Part shown: in pieces, positions 41,255 to 51,590 of the stretch
Layout of the letters: each line of letters starts with the position of its first letter
Numbering within the stretch: position 1 is the stretch's first letter
NCBI GenBank assembly: GCA_037974335.1
Contig: CM075729.1
Coordinates: 112,016,437-112,080,436 of the forward strand
Direction of reading: 5' to 3'
DNA from: Prionace glauca
Taxonomy: Eukaryota; Chordata; Chondrichthyes; Carcharhiniformes; Carcharhinidae
DNA: 64,000 nt
Notes under the pieces: model-generated
What the model was told of the DNA's origin: nothing
The model's database searches: none
Seen by the model: the letters and a program-made list of their open reading frames with translations, nothing else
Translations under genes and position numbers: made by a program

Positions 41255-41500
41255 GGTTTTTAAAAAAATTGCTTAATCGAATGTGGGCAATGTGTTGTGT
41301 TGTCCAGCTGCAGTCGCATGTAGGGCACATTAAACCAGGGAGGGGGTTCTCAACAACAGTCAACAGAAGCTTCACAGCCACCATTGCTGAGACTACCTAT
41401 CAATTCCACTATCCATCTGAACTCATGTATCCAGCACATTTGGGCCTCTGGATTACCGGACCGGTGCATTACCAGTGCGCCGCCGTCTCCCCTTGAATGA
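41255..41500 (-). mobile_element. Degraded type II SINE
   Basis: Blocks such as cacagccaccattgctgaga and cctctggattaccggaccgg are an inverted SINE body and part of a head. Confidence 0.4.
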
Positions 41501-41651
41501 TATCTGGATGTTTGGTGCTGTGATAGACAACTGTCACCAGTTGAATCCCACTACTTAACTAGATGCTGTAAATAGTGGATGAGGAACAGGCTACGGGATT
41601 TGTCAGAAAAATATGAAGCATCAACACTCGTAATTTCTCTATGCATATTTA

Positions 41652-41800
41652 ATAGAATCATAGAATTGTAGAATCCCTACAGTGCAGAAGGAGGCCATTT
41701 GGTCCATCGAGTCTGCATCGACCACAATCCCATCCAGGCAATATTCCCATAATCCCACATACTTCCCCTGCCAATCCCCCTGAGACTAGGGTCAATTAAG
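41652..41800 (-). mobile_element. Type I SINE tail part
   Basis: It has the tail ccctacagtgcagaaggagg, ccatttggtccatcgagtct and part of the body. Confidence 0.6.
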
Positions 41801-41989
41801 CAATATATTAACATATCGAAGCTGATTGTGCCTGAACCTTGAAGAAATAGTAAGGTGTTCATAACTTTTTTGCAAAAATTCAAACGGGCGTTTGACGGAT
41901 CTCCCGTTATGCACACCGTCCGAATTTCCTTTCCTTAATTTGAACACTAAATAAAACAGGGGATGCGGATATCTGGGATATCGCGAAAA

Positions 41990-42344
41990 TTTAAAACTAT
42001 TCCCAGGACAGTTAAAGACCAGCGCAAGTTTTATAACCTATTGATAAAAGTAGGATCAGATGGGCAAAGGATAACTGTGGCTCATTTGATGCAGTCCTTT
42101 AACTTTGTGATTGAATATTTTAACTACAATTACGATTCAGAGGCTTGCACCTTGCTTCATTTATGTTAATTGGTCGCACTTGTTACTGTATTCATAAGAA
42201 GTCATGTATAACAGCGGTGCACCGTATGTGGATTGGAAGGGATGTTGAAATACCCCTGTGTTTTCTGCACGTGTTCCCAAATTACGCATTTATTGCTATA
42301 ACTTTAAATATATCGTCATTTGGAGTACAATATGTGGCTTTTTT
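41990..42344 (+). repeat. Third, diverged version of the V-exon duplication unit (5' part)
   Basis: Text such as gatgcagtcctttaactttg, ataacagcggtgcacc and acccctgtgttttctgcacg matches the intron upstream of V exons A and B (10905-11240 and 12908-15010). Confidence 0.6.
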
Positions 42345-42640
42345 TTAAGTTAAACTTTATTATTTTCATAAGTAGGCTTATATTAACACTGCAATGAAGT
42401 TACTGTGAAAATCTCCTAGTCGCCACACTCCAGCGCCGATACACTGAGGAGATTTTAGCACGGCCAATGCATCTAACCAGCACGTCTTTCGGACTTGGGA
42501 GGAAGCCGGAGCACCCGGAGGAGCCCCACACAGACACGGGGAGAATGTGCAAACTCCACACAGGCAGTGACCCAAGACAGGGATTGAACTCTGGCTCTGT
42601 GAGGCAGCAGTGCTAACCACTGTGCCACCGCGCCGCCCGC
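42345..42640 (-). mobile_element. Type I SINE
   Basis: The inverted tail lies at the left (cataagtaggcttatattaa). The inverted head gctaaccactgtgccaccgc is at the right. Confidence 0.75.
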
Positions 42641-42667
42641 AGAGGGTTGTATATTGTGGAACTCACA
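42641..42667 (+). mobile_element. Scrap of an old LINE before a nested LINE
   Basis: The text agagggttgtatattgtggaa is a CR1 C-terminal block (QRVV-x-x-WN). The element continues after 44692. Confidence 0.4.
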
Positions 42668-44692
42668 ATAAAATTAAAATTAAAAGCGGAGGCATTTAGA
42701 GTAGCGAAGAGAAGTGGGCGAGAAGAGGATTGGGAGAGGTTTAAATGTCAACAAAGATTGGCAAAGAAGTTGATAAAGAAGGGTAGGAGAAACTATGAAG
42801 CTGGGCTAGCGCTTAATATAAAAAAGGATAGCAAGAGTTTTTATAAATATATAAAAAGGAAGAGGCTGGCTAGGGTGAACGTTGGTCCTTTAGAGGATGA
42901 GAAAGGGGATCTAGTGGTAGGGGATGGGGATATGGCTCACATATTGAATAACTTTTTTGTTTCCGTCCTCACGGAGGAGGACGTGAATAATTTGCCGGGT
43001 GTTTGTGATGGAAAGGTGGTAGGACTGGAGGGTCTTAATGACATTACTGTTACTAGAGAGGTGGTGCTCGACAGACTGGAGGGGCTGATTGTGAACAAGT
43101 CCCCAGGACCGGATGGAATGCATCCGAGGGTTCTGAAAGAAATGGCGGAGGTGATAGTGGATGCCTTGGTGGTTATTTTCCAGACGTCGCTGGATTCCGG
43201 GGAAGTGCCGGAAGATTGGAAAACGGCTAATGTTACGCCGTTGTTTAAGAAGGGTGCCAGGCAAAAGGCAGGGAATTATAGGCCGGTTAGTTTAACGTCT
43301 GTGGTAGGTAAAATGTTAGAATCCGTCATTAAAGAGGAAATTGCGAGGCATCTTGAAGGGAATTGCTTGATAGAGCAGACGCAGCACGGTTTCATTAAAG
43401 GGAAGTCGTGTCTGACAAATTTACTGGAGTTCTATGAGGATGTGTCTAGGGCGGAGGATAGAGGAGAGCTGGTGGATGTGGTCTTTCTGGATTTTCAGAA
43501 GGCATTTGACAAAGTACCTCATAAAAGGTTATTGCAGAAGGTCAGCAGACTTGGAGTTGGGGGTAGGATGTTAGCGTGGATAGAGGATTGGTTGTCAAAT
43601 AGGAGGCAGAGAGTGGGGGTCAATGGATGCTATTCAGATTGGCGGTTGGTGACTAGTGGGGTGCCCCAGGGGTCGGTGCTGGGGCCTCAGCTTTTTACCA
43701 TTTATATAGATGATCTGGAGGAGGGAACCGAGTGTAGGGTGTCGAAATTTGCGGATGACACCAAGATTGGGGGAACGGCAAATTGTGCGGAGTTTGTGGA
43801 GAGTCTGCAGAAGGATCTAGATAGGCTGGGTGAATGGGCCAGGAAATGGCAAATGGAATTTAATGTTGGCAAGTGTGAGGTGGTCCACCTTGGAAGGAAG
43901 AATGGTAGGAAGGACTATTACTTACGGGGCGAAAAACTGCAGCAGGCGACGGTGCAGAGGGACCTCGGGGTCCTTGTGCATGAGTCGCAAAAACCAAGCT
44001 TGCAGGTGCAGCAGGTGGTCAGGAAGGCGAATGGGATGCTGGCCTTCATAGCGAGGGGAATTGAATATAAAAGTAGGGAGGTCTTGCTGCAGCTGTATAG
44101 GGCATTGGTGAGGCCGCAGCTGGAGTACTGTGTGCAGCTTTGGGCGCCGCACCTGCGCAAAGATATGTTGGCCTTGGAGGGAGTGCAGAGGAGGTTTACT
44201 AGGCTGATACCAGATTGAGGGGGTTGAGCTATGAGGAGAGGCTGAATGAACTAGGCTTGTACTCGTTGGAGTTTAGAAGAATGAGGGAGATCTCATTGAG
44301 ACGTATAAGATGATGAATGGGATGGATAGGGTAGAGGTGGAGAGACTCTTCCCGCTCAAAAAAGACAGTAGGACTAGGGGGCACAGCCTCAAGATAAAGG
44401 GGGGGGGGGCGTTTTAGAACGGAATTGAGGAGGAACTTCTTCACTCAAAGGGTGGTGAATCTCTGGAATTCTCTGCCCGTTGAAGTGGTGGAGCTGCCTC
44501 GCTAAATATTTTCAAGAAGCGGGTTGATGGGTTTTTGATAAGAAAAGGGATTAAGGGTTATGGGGAGAGGGCCGGAAAGTGGAACTGAGCCACGACAGAT
44601 CAGCCATGATCTTATTGAATGGCGGGGCAGGCTCGAAGGGCAGATGGCCTACTCCTGCTCCTATTTCTTATGTTCTTATGTTCTTATGTTCT
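42668..44692 (+). mobile_element. CR1 LINE (family A), 5'-truncated, long open RT frame
   Basis: A 523-codon frame (42647-44218) covers KDSKSFYKYIKRKRLARVNV, KSPGPDGMHPRVLKEM, YRPVSLTSVVGKMLES, QHGFIKGKSCLTNL, VFLDFQKAFDKVPHKR, GVPQGSVLGPQLFTIY, SKFADDTKIGG, HLGRKNGRKDYYL, LVRPQLEYCVQLWAPHLRKD and QRRFTRLIPD, then stops. Small indels (one near 44210, one in a G run near 44400) break the C-terminus. The 3' end is the family's repeated ttatgttcttatgttctta. It is the longest intact RT frame in the window and a recent insertion. Confidence 0.93.
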
Positions 44693-44757
44693 CACTATCC
44701 CAGAGTGCAGTGGAAGCAGAATCAATCAACAGATTCAAGAAAGTGGGTCCATTGAAC
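44693..44757 (+). mobile_element. Old LINE remainder
   Basis: Text gagtgcagtggaagcagaat, aatcaacagattcaagaaag continues the LINE interrupted at 42667. It is followed by a SINE and resumes at 45022. Confidence 0.4.
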
Positions 44758-45021
44758 CACAGAATCCCTACAATACAGAAGGAGCCATTCGGCCCATCAA
44801 GTCTGCACCGCCACTATCCCACCCAGACCGTATTCCTGTAATCCCACACCTTTACCCTGCTAACCCCCTGACACGAGGGTCAAATTAACATGGCCAATCA
44901 ACCTAATCGCACATCTTTAGACTTGGGAAGAAATCCACACAGACACGCGGAGGAGGGCAAACTCCCGAAGCCCAAATTGAACCTGAGTCTTTAGCGCTGT
45001 GAAGCAGCAGCTCTAACCTCT
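44758..45021 (-). mobile_element. Type I SINE
   Basis: The inverted tail ccctacaatacagaaggagc is at the left. A decayed head is at the right (attgaacctgagtctttagc). Confidence 0.6.
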
Positions 45022-45178
45022 GTGTGGACATGTTTCTGATTAAAAGCGGGATTAAGGGCTATGGGGAGCAGACAGGGAAGTGAGGTTGAGACCAGGGTCA
45101 GATCAACCATGATCATGTTAAATGGCGGAGCGGGTTTGAAGAGCTGAACTGCCTTCTCCTGCTCTTAATCCCTATGAA
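45022..45178 (+). mobile_element. Old LINE 3' end
   Basis: It ends ccatgatcatgttaaatggc and ctgctcttaatccctatgaa, a CR1-like 3' end, completing the copy broken at 42667 and 44757. Confidence 0.45.
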
Positions 45179-45443
45179 TCGTAAACCTTCATCAAAATAA
45201 TTACCGATTTCACTTTTCCTTTTCAAAAAGTTAGAGTTGCTGACTGTCGCACTTCGCTATTGCAATCGACAGGCTATCATTTAATTTCAGTCTGTCAATC
45301 CCTGTAAAATGAAAGATCCGAATTTAATAGGCACACATAAGGATTGTGTCGTTGGGATGTTTAATTTAGGAGCGGGTTTGCAAACAGCGCTGAACGCAGA
45401 GTGGGATTGTAGTTTCATTGTGAAACATTTTACTCTCTTACAG

Positions 45444-45782
45444 CAGCGAGTGCTGAGAATGTCACTGTTATTCAGAGCCCGGTGTCCCTTAATGTAACCG
45501 AGGGGGACACAGCGGTGCTGTACTGCTCGCTCGAAGAACCACGTAGCGTCGGTTTCTACACGTGGCACAGGGACAGTAAAAATGGAAGTGAGCTTTCTAA
45601 CAGCACACAAGAATACAGAGGCCGGGTCATTGGACCAAATATGGAGGAATCGGGCGGAAAGAAGAGTGCTTCCATTCAGTTAACAAAAGTGACATTGAGC
45701 GATGCGGCGACCTATTATTGCAAAGTGGGATTTATAATAAGGGGTGGATATTATGGGACAGGAACAACGCTTATTGTGACAG
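45444..45782 (+). CDS. Gene 3 V-set exon, NKp30-like
   Basis: The exon encodes one V-type Ig domain of 339 nt in phase 1-1, after a TTACAG acceptor (tandem CAGCAG) and before GTAAGC. Key parts: ASAENVTVIQSPVS, LYCSLEEP, YTWHRDSKNGSELSN, EYRGRVIGP, ASIQLTKV, SDAATYYC and the J-like YGTGTTLIV. It is clearly orthologous in design to gene 2's V exons, with more differences, several again in the loop between YYC and the J-like strand (GFIIRGGY). The NKp30-like pattern (W-x-RD, YRGR, GxGT) is intact. Predicted glycosylation sites are NVT (twice), NGS and NST. Confidence 0.88.
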
Positions 45783-46079
45783 GTAAGCGTCTTACCTCTT
45801 GTAATCATTAGAAAATAAATGGCAAGAAAGACTTCAATGGTATGGACAGACAAGTAAATACGCATTCACAGTGGACGGTAATACCTAGTTTTCCAATGGT
45901 TCAATATGAGGTTATGTTCATTGGAACAATAGAGAAATCAGGTAAGAAATAGGAGGAGGAAGGATCTTGAGGCCACTCGGGTTTACTCCAGCACTGATTA
46001 AAAGCATGGCTGAACTGTTACATCAACCGTAAATACCCACGTTATCCCCCTCCATCTTGGTGATCAGATATCTTTTGAT
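45783..46079. other. Gene 3 intron after V, nothing recognised
   Basis: Contains an old repeat scrap near 46000 (atggctgaactgttacat) shared with the same intron of gene 2. Confidence 0.35.
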
Positions 46080-46261
46080 AGATCGATTTCATTTGGTTTA
46101 TTGTCACACGCGCGGGGAAAATTTTTGTGTCTTGCGCGCTATACAGGCAAAACATATCATTCAGAGAGTACAAACAGGAGAAGGAAAAGGATAGGGTGCA
46201 GAATATAGTGTTGCAGTCAGGGGTAGGGTGAACAGAAAGATCAGCTTAAAAATGCGAAAGC
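46080..46261 (-). mobile_element. L2-like LINE 3' end, part 1
   Basis: The terminus tttggtttattgtcacacgc and the block gcgctatacaggcaaaacat match the copy at 9905. It is split by a SINE. Confidence 0.6.
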
Positions 46262-46596
46262 TTACATTTGGGCAGCACGATAACATAGTGGTTAGCACTG
46301 CTGCTTCACAGTTCCGGGGACCTGGGATCGATTCCCAGCTTGGGTCACTGTCTGTGCGGAGTTTGCACATTCTCCCCGTATTTACGTAGGTTTCCTCTGG
46401 GTCCTCCGATTTCCTCCCGCAGTCCAAAGATGTGCAGGTTAGGCACATTGGCCATGCTAGATTGCCTCGTAGTGTCCCTGCAAACTTAGGTTAGTGGGGT
46501 CAATCTATGCGGTTAAGGGGATAAGGCCTGGGTGGGACTATTTTCAGTGCGGGCTGAATGACCTCTTGCACTGTGGGCATTCTATGATTCTATATG
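46262..46596 (+). mobile_element. Type I SINE nested in an L2-like LINE
   Basis: The head cacgataacatagtggttag and B box gatcgattccc precede a full body ending tgggcattctatgattctat. Confidence 0.75.
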
Positions 46597-46905
46597 GTAA
46601 GACCATTCAAAAGTCTGATGGCAGCAGGGAAGAAACTGTTCTTAAGTCGATTGGTACATGATCTCAGACTTTTGTATCTTTCTCCCGACGGAAGAAGCTG
46701 GAAGAAAGAATGTCCTGGGTGCGTGGGATCCGTAACTGTGTTGGCTGCTTTTCCAAGGCAGCAGAAGTGTAGATGGAGTTAATGGATTGGAGGCTGGTTT
46801 GTGTGATACGCTTTGCAGTTTCTTGGGGTCTTGGTCCCACTCAATAACTGAGCATCCACAAATTTCTCAGAGGTAGACAATTACAAAATTACTCAACTTT
46901 GTGGA
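46597..46905 (-). mobile_element. L2-like LINE 3' end, part 2
   Basis: The block attcaaaagtctgatggcag, agggaagaaactgttcttaa is the same LINE as part 1 and the copy at 9905. Confidence 0.6.
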
Positions 46906-47198
46906 CGAGAAAGATCCTCCCCACCCTGTCTGGAGTCACTGGCTTACCCTGTGACACCTAATTCCAAACTCTTGACCTCTGCAAGCATCGCTCAGCACCG
47001 ACACCACCAAACCCAGAGTTTCGCTTCTGTTTCATCTAAACTCTATGGAAGGGATTCTTTTTCCATTCAATCTCATCTTTCGATCCAATAATTAATCTGG
47101 CGAGCAGAAATTTCCAGTTTTGGTTCAGTCTCTGTTGGCTTGGACGTGGATGATCATTGGCGGATTAAACTTGGTTGATATTGAAATCAAGAGATAAA
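46906..47198. other. Gene 3 intron, nothing recognised
   Basis: No exon or family was recognised. Confidence 0.3.
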
Positions 47199-47650
47199 TT
47201 TCACCTTTATGAATTCTCTGACCTCCCAGCCCAATGTTTCACATGGCGGGAGGTGGCATATTGTTTGCCACGGCGGGATTATCTGGTGCCATTGTTATCA
47301 ATGGGAATTCCCATTGTTGTCACTCCTCGCCAGTGGGAAACCCGGCTGTTTGTAGGAAACTGATCGGAAACAATCAGATTTCTCTTTTAGGGCAATTAGT
47401 AGCCTCAGTGATACTTATCACAGTTCCCCACATCATCAGACCCATTCCCACAGGCTAACCGGGCAGTGAATCATTCACTATATTAAAGGTTCTTCCACAT
47501 GAAAATCAGTCTGAATCAGTTTCCTAACAAGGCTGGGTTCAGTTTCTGCCTCCTTACTCAGTCCAGGGTATCTGACCAAGAGTGCGCTGCCAGCTGGAAC
47601 AGAGAATCCCACCAGCGTGAACAGCCGGAGAATTCCGATCCATGGTTTCA
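47199..47650 (+). repeat. Unclassified GC-richer shark repeat, copy 1
   Basis: The text tttcacatggcgggaggtggc, gccacggcgggattatctgg and a perfect 18-bp palindrome (caatgggaattcccattg) match the inverted copy at 58310-58560. The end part agagaatcccaccagcgtga lies near 47605. Confidence 0.5.
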
Positions 47651-48300
47651 GTTGGCGGGTGTGGGGCTAAAGTCATTGGCAACACTGAATTGACTGATCG
47701 GAAAATACCGCTTCTACTCTCCCGGGGAAATAGAAGTTTGCCCAGGAGAGTAATTGCGATATTGTTATGTGAGCAAACGCGGCAACAATTGTGTATAATC
47801 AACGCATTCAAACAGCAAAAGAAACAACTAGTTAAATTCTTGTACTAATTCAGTTGAGGGGCAAGCATTGATCAGAAAATTTAATGAATTCCTACTCCTC
47901 TCCCGACTGCCTGATGAGGTATTTGAACCCATCTGCACAAGCAGTCCATCCCAGTTAACAATACACTCTACCATGCTAAAGATTTGGTAAGGGAATTTTT
48001 CCAGAAGGCAAAAGGGAAGTATTGGAGGAGAATGCATAGCGTTCTGCCTATAAACTAGAAGCTTATTGTTTACATCCCATGCCAGGAGATGGTGGCCAAA
48101 CATGGTTGGTTCATTATACAGCCAAATGGGTTGAGTGTCAATCTCTTGGCTAAGAGCCGGGAAGACCCTTGTTAACCTGTGCTTGATGCGATGCTCCTCA
48201 AGATATGAGCCTCTGGCGATAGCCTCGAGACCTGTTTCAGCAAAAGTAAGCTATGGAAACAGACGGAATCTACCTTAGAATACCACGAGGTGAGGGAAGA
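47651..48300. other. Gene 3 intron partly homologous to gene 2
   Basis: The part 47725-47785 matches gene 2 at 20810-20915. The rest is unrecognised. Confidence 0.4.
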
Positions 48301-48304
48301 GAAT

Positions 48305-48325
48305 GGGGGGCGGGGGGGGGGGGGG
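48305..48325 (+). repeat. G homopolymer tract
   Basis: Six G, one C and fourteen G in a row. It can form a G-quadruplex and is prone to length change. Confidence 0.8.
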
Positions 48326-48459
48326 TGCGGTGGTGGGAACAGAAATCTAAGGTTTTTCACTGCTACGCATGGCCCCACTTTGGAAAATCGATTGTTCTGA
48401 GCCAATCTGATGTATTCTTTCAGAATGCCCAGCCTCTTGCCTTTTTGGAGTGATATGCG

Positions 48460-49055
48460 ATTGAACAAGAAAGGGCGCAGAGGAGATTCACCAGGATGTT
48501 GCCTTGTTTGGAGCATTTGAGCTGTGAAAAGAGGTTGGTCTGGCTGGGCTTCTCGCTAGAACAGAGAAGGCTGAGGTGTGCAGAATTATGAGAATTATAA
48601 ACATTTTGTTTATTCACGTTAATCGGTCGTAACAAAAAGTCCCAATTTTTTAAATTTTTCCACATAATTCTGTTTGAGGTGTGCAGAATTATGAGAGACA
48701 TAGATGGGATAGATAGGAAGAAGCATTAGTAGAGGGGGTCAAAGACTGCAGAAAGAGATGGGTGGGTTGGGGCATAGATTTAAGGTAAGGGGCAAAAAAT
48801 GTAGAGGGGATTTGAGAAAAAAAAAACATTTTCACTCAGAGGGTCGTGGGAATCTGCCTGAAAAGGTGATGGGGCGAAAACCCTCGCAACGTTTCAGAAA
48901 CATTCAGATGAGCACTTGAAACTCCATAGCATTCAAAGTTAGGGCCCAAGTGTTAGAAAATAGGATGAGGGTAAATAGGTGTCTGTTAGCTGGCTCAAAC
49001 ACGATGGATCCAAGGGCTTCTTTCTAAGCTATAAGAGTCTACGACTTTGCCGATC
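48460..49055 (+). mobile_element. Old CR1 LINE 3' fragment with a short insertion
   Basis: It reads gcgcagaggagattcaccag, tgttgccttgtttggagcat, ggcatagatttaaggtaagg and ttttcactcagagggtcgtg, the usual CR1 order. An 83-bp AT-rich insert flanked by a 20-bp direct repeat lies at 48573-48695. Confidence 0.7.
48573..48695 (+). repeat. 20-bp direct repeats flanking an 83-bp AT-rich insert
   Basis: The sequence gaggtgtgcagaattatgag occurs at 48573-48592 and at 48676-48695. The insert between ends cacataattctg, which is nearly the inverse of part of the repeat. It looks like a target duplication with filler DNA. Confidence 0.75.
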
Positions 49056-49059
49056 ATCC

Positions 49060-49253
49060 AGTATCATAGAATAACAGAATCATAGATTCTGAACAGGAAC
49101 AGGAATCCCTTCGGCCCATCGAGTCCCCACCAGCACATTAATAACACCTGAATCCCCTCTGCCAGCACTTGGCCCAAATCCCTGAATGTTATGGCGTGCC
49201 AAGTGCTCATCCAGGTGTTTCTTAAAAGATGTGAGTCATCTATGCTCCACCAT
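49060..49253 (-). mobile_element. CR1-like LINE 3' end, part 1
   Basis: The inverted 3' block (acaggaatcccttcggccca) and catccaggtgtttcttaaaag are the 3' region of a LINE that resumes at 49894. Confidence 0.6.
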
Positions 49254-49893
49254 AGCGAAGGGGATTGAATATAAAAGTAGGGAGGTCTTGCTGCAGCTGT
49301 ATAGGGCATTGGTGAGGCTGCAGCTGGAGTACTGTGTGCAGTTTTGGGCGCCGCACCTGCGCAAGGATATTTTGGCCCTGGAGGGAGTGCAGAGGAGGTT
49401 TACTCGGCTGATACCGGAGTTGAGGGGGTTGAGCTATGAGGAGAGGCTGAATAAACTAGGCTTGTACTCGTTAGAGTTTAGAAGAATGAGGGGAGATCTC
49501 ATTGAGACGTATAAGATGATGAATGGGATGGATAGGATAGAGGTGGAGAGACTGTTCCCGCTCAAAAAAGACAGTAGGACTAGGGGGCACAGCCTCAAGA
49601 TAAAGGGGGGGGGCGGTTTAGAACAGAGTTGAGGAGGAACTTCTTCACTCAAAGGGTGGTGAATCTCTGGAATTCTCTGCCCGTTGAAGTGGTGGAGGCT
49701 GCCTCGCTAAATATTTTTAAGAAACGGGTTGATGGGTTTTTGATAAGAGAAGGGATTAAGGGTTATGGGGAGAGGGCAGGAAGGTGGAGCTGAGTCACGA
49801 CAGATCAGCCATGATCTTATTGAATGGCGGGGCAGGCTCGAAGGGCCAGATGGCCTACTCCTGCTCCTATTTCTTATGTTCTTATGTTCTTAT
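49254..49893 (+). mobile_element. CR1 LINE (family A) 3' fragment nested in another LINE
   Basis: It encodes KGIEYKSREVLLQLYRALVR, EYCVQFWAPHLRKD, QRRFTRLIPELRGLSYEERL and TRGHSLKIKG, and ends with ttatgttcttatgttcttat. It splits a minus-strand LINE. Confidence 0.9.
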
Positions 49894-50220
49894 TCTCCCA
49901 AGCAGCACATTCCAGACCGTCATCACCTTCTGGGTAAAGGAGCTTTTCCTCACATCCCCCCGAAACCTCCTGCCTCTCACCTTGAACGTATGTATCCTCG
50001 TGACCTACCCTTCAACTAAGGAGAACAGCTTCTCCTTATCTGCTCTGTCCCTCATAATTTTGTACACCTCAATCAGGTCGCCCCTCAGTCTTCTCTACTC
50101 CAATACAAACAACCCAAGCCTATCCAACCTCTCTTTCTAACTTAAATATTCCAACCCAGGCAGCATCCTGGTGAATCTTCTCTGCGCCCCCTCCAGTACA
50201 ATTACATCCTTAGCCTCAAG
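49894..50220 (-). mobile_element. CR1-like LINE 3' end, part 2
   Basis: It continues part 1: ccagaccgtcatcaccttct, cacctcaatcaggtcgcccc and cttctctgcgccccctccag, all inverted CR1 C-terminal text. Confidence 0.65.
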
Positions 50221-50353
50221 GACCGTTACAATGAACTCTATTCAAGTGTATGTCTTTTTCCTTTGGTCTCTTGCCTAGTAAAGATTGATGTAATCCATCC
50301 AGTGATGGCGGAAGAGGAAAGTAAAATAAATGACATTTGTTTTCTTATAATAG

Positions 50354-50491
50354 CCAAGAAGAGGAATGAAGGGCAACGGCCGGCTCATGTCACGAATTCA
50401 TATACTGTCCTGCTTATCACAGCGATCTTGTTTGTGCTAGTCCTATTCGCAGCGATAATCGCTGTCATTTTCGACAGAAACAAAAGAAAAG
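50354..50491 (+). CDS. Gene 3 transmembrane exon without membrane charge
   Basis: It follows a TTATAATAG acceptor in the phase required by the V exon (G plus CC gives alanine) and ends AAA G before GTGTGC (138 nt, phase 1-1). The protein reads AKKRNEGQRPAHVTNSY (stalk), TVLLITAILFVLVLFAAIIA then VIF (membrane) and DRNKRK (inner edge). It aligns with gene 2's exon along its length. The position that is lysine in gene 2 (ITKTLF) is alanine here (ITAILF), so there is no adaptor-binding charge. This matches the ITIM tail encoded downstream. Confidence 0.82.
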
Positions 50492-50761
50492 GTGTGCATA
50501 TTTAATCACAATTCTTTCACGCTGCTAAAGCGGCAGTAGCATTTTTATTTAACGGTACTCGAACTATAAATCAATTGTATTTTTTAGAATATTCTACTCT
50601 CCTAAGGTGCAAGCTCAACAATTACAAATTGTAAAATTGAAGAAATCTGTTTCCATTTACTAGCGCGTGTTTTTAGTTTGAATTGATGATCACGTTTATC
50701 GCTCCCAATTTTTCTATGTCTTCGGATAGGGAAATGAACCTATTCAAGAAATGAACTTATT
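50492..50761 (+). other. Intron block conserved with gene 2
   Basis: Matches 21640-21900 (cgaactat, caaattgt, ccatttactagcg). No exon was seen. Confidence 0.5.
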
Positions 50762-51282
50762 ACTGTGCGCAGTTCTGGTCGCCTCACTATAGGAAGGACG
50801 TGGAAGCTACTGAAAGGGTGCAGAGGAGATTTACAAGGATGTTGCCTGGATTGGGAGGCATGCCTTATGAAGATAGGTTGAGGGAGCTGGGACTCTTCTC
50901 CCTGGGGAGACGAAGGTTGAGAGGAGACCTGATAGAAGTTTATAAGATGTTGAGAGGAATAGATAGGGTAGATTCTCAGAGGCTATTTCCCAGGGCTGAA
51001 ATGGTCGCTACGAGAGGACACAGATTTAAGGTGCAGGGAAGCAAGTACAGAGGAGATGTTAGGGGTAAGTTTTTCACTCAGAGGGTGGTGAGTGAATGGA
51101 ATCGGCTGCCATCGGTGGTGGTGGAGGCAAACTCGCTGGGGTCTTTTAAATGACTTCTAGATGAATATATGGGATCTAATGGGATTGGGGGTTATAAATA
51201 GGTCTATGGCTTAGTAGGTATAGAAGTGATCGGCACAACTAGTGGGTCGAAGGGCCTGTTTGTGCTGTATGTTCTATGTTTA
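50762..51282 (+). mobile_element. CR1 LINE (family B) 3' fragment
   Basis: It encodes RVQRRFTRMLPGLGGMPYED, RLRELGLFSLGRRRLRGD, DSQRLFPRAEMVATRGHRFK and FFTQRVVSEWNRLPS, ending with the family 3' end. Confidence 0.9.
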
Positions 51283-51284
51283 AG

Positions 51285-51590
51285 ATATAAGTTTAAAGTT
51301 TATCAGTGTCACAAGTAGGCTTTACAGTAACACTGCAGTTAAGTTACTGTGGGAATCCCCTACATGCCACACTCCAGTGTCTGTTCGGGTACACTGAGGG
51401 TGAATTTAGTATGGCCAATGCACCTAATCAGCATATCTTTCAGACTGTGGGAGGAAACCAGAGCATCCGGAAGAAACCCACACCATGATGGGGAGAATGT
51501 GCAGACTCCACACAGACAGTGACCCAAGCTGGGAATCGAACTCAGGTCCCTGGCACTGTGAGGCAACAATGCTAACCACTTTACACAAAG
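51285..51590 (-). mobile_element. Type I SINE
   Basis: The inverted tail gtttatcagtgtcacaagta is at the left. The inverted head gggaatcgaactcaggtccc, gctaaccactttacac is at the right. Confidence 0.7.

Noticed and set aside
42647-44218. The longest open frame (523 codons) as a host gene
   Set aside because: It has the reverse transcriptase motifs of CR1 LINEs (FADDTK, GVPQGSVLGP, QRRFTRL) and the LINE 3' end follows.
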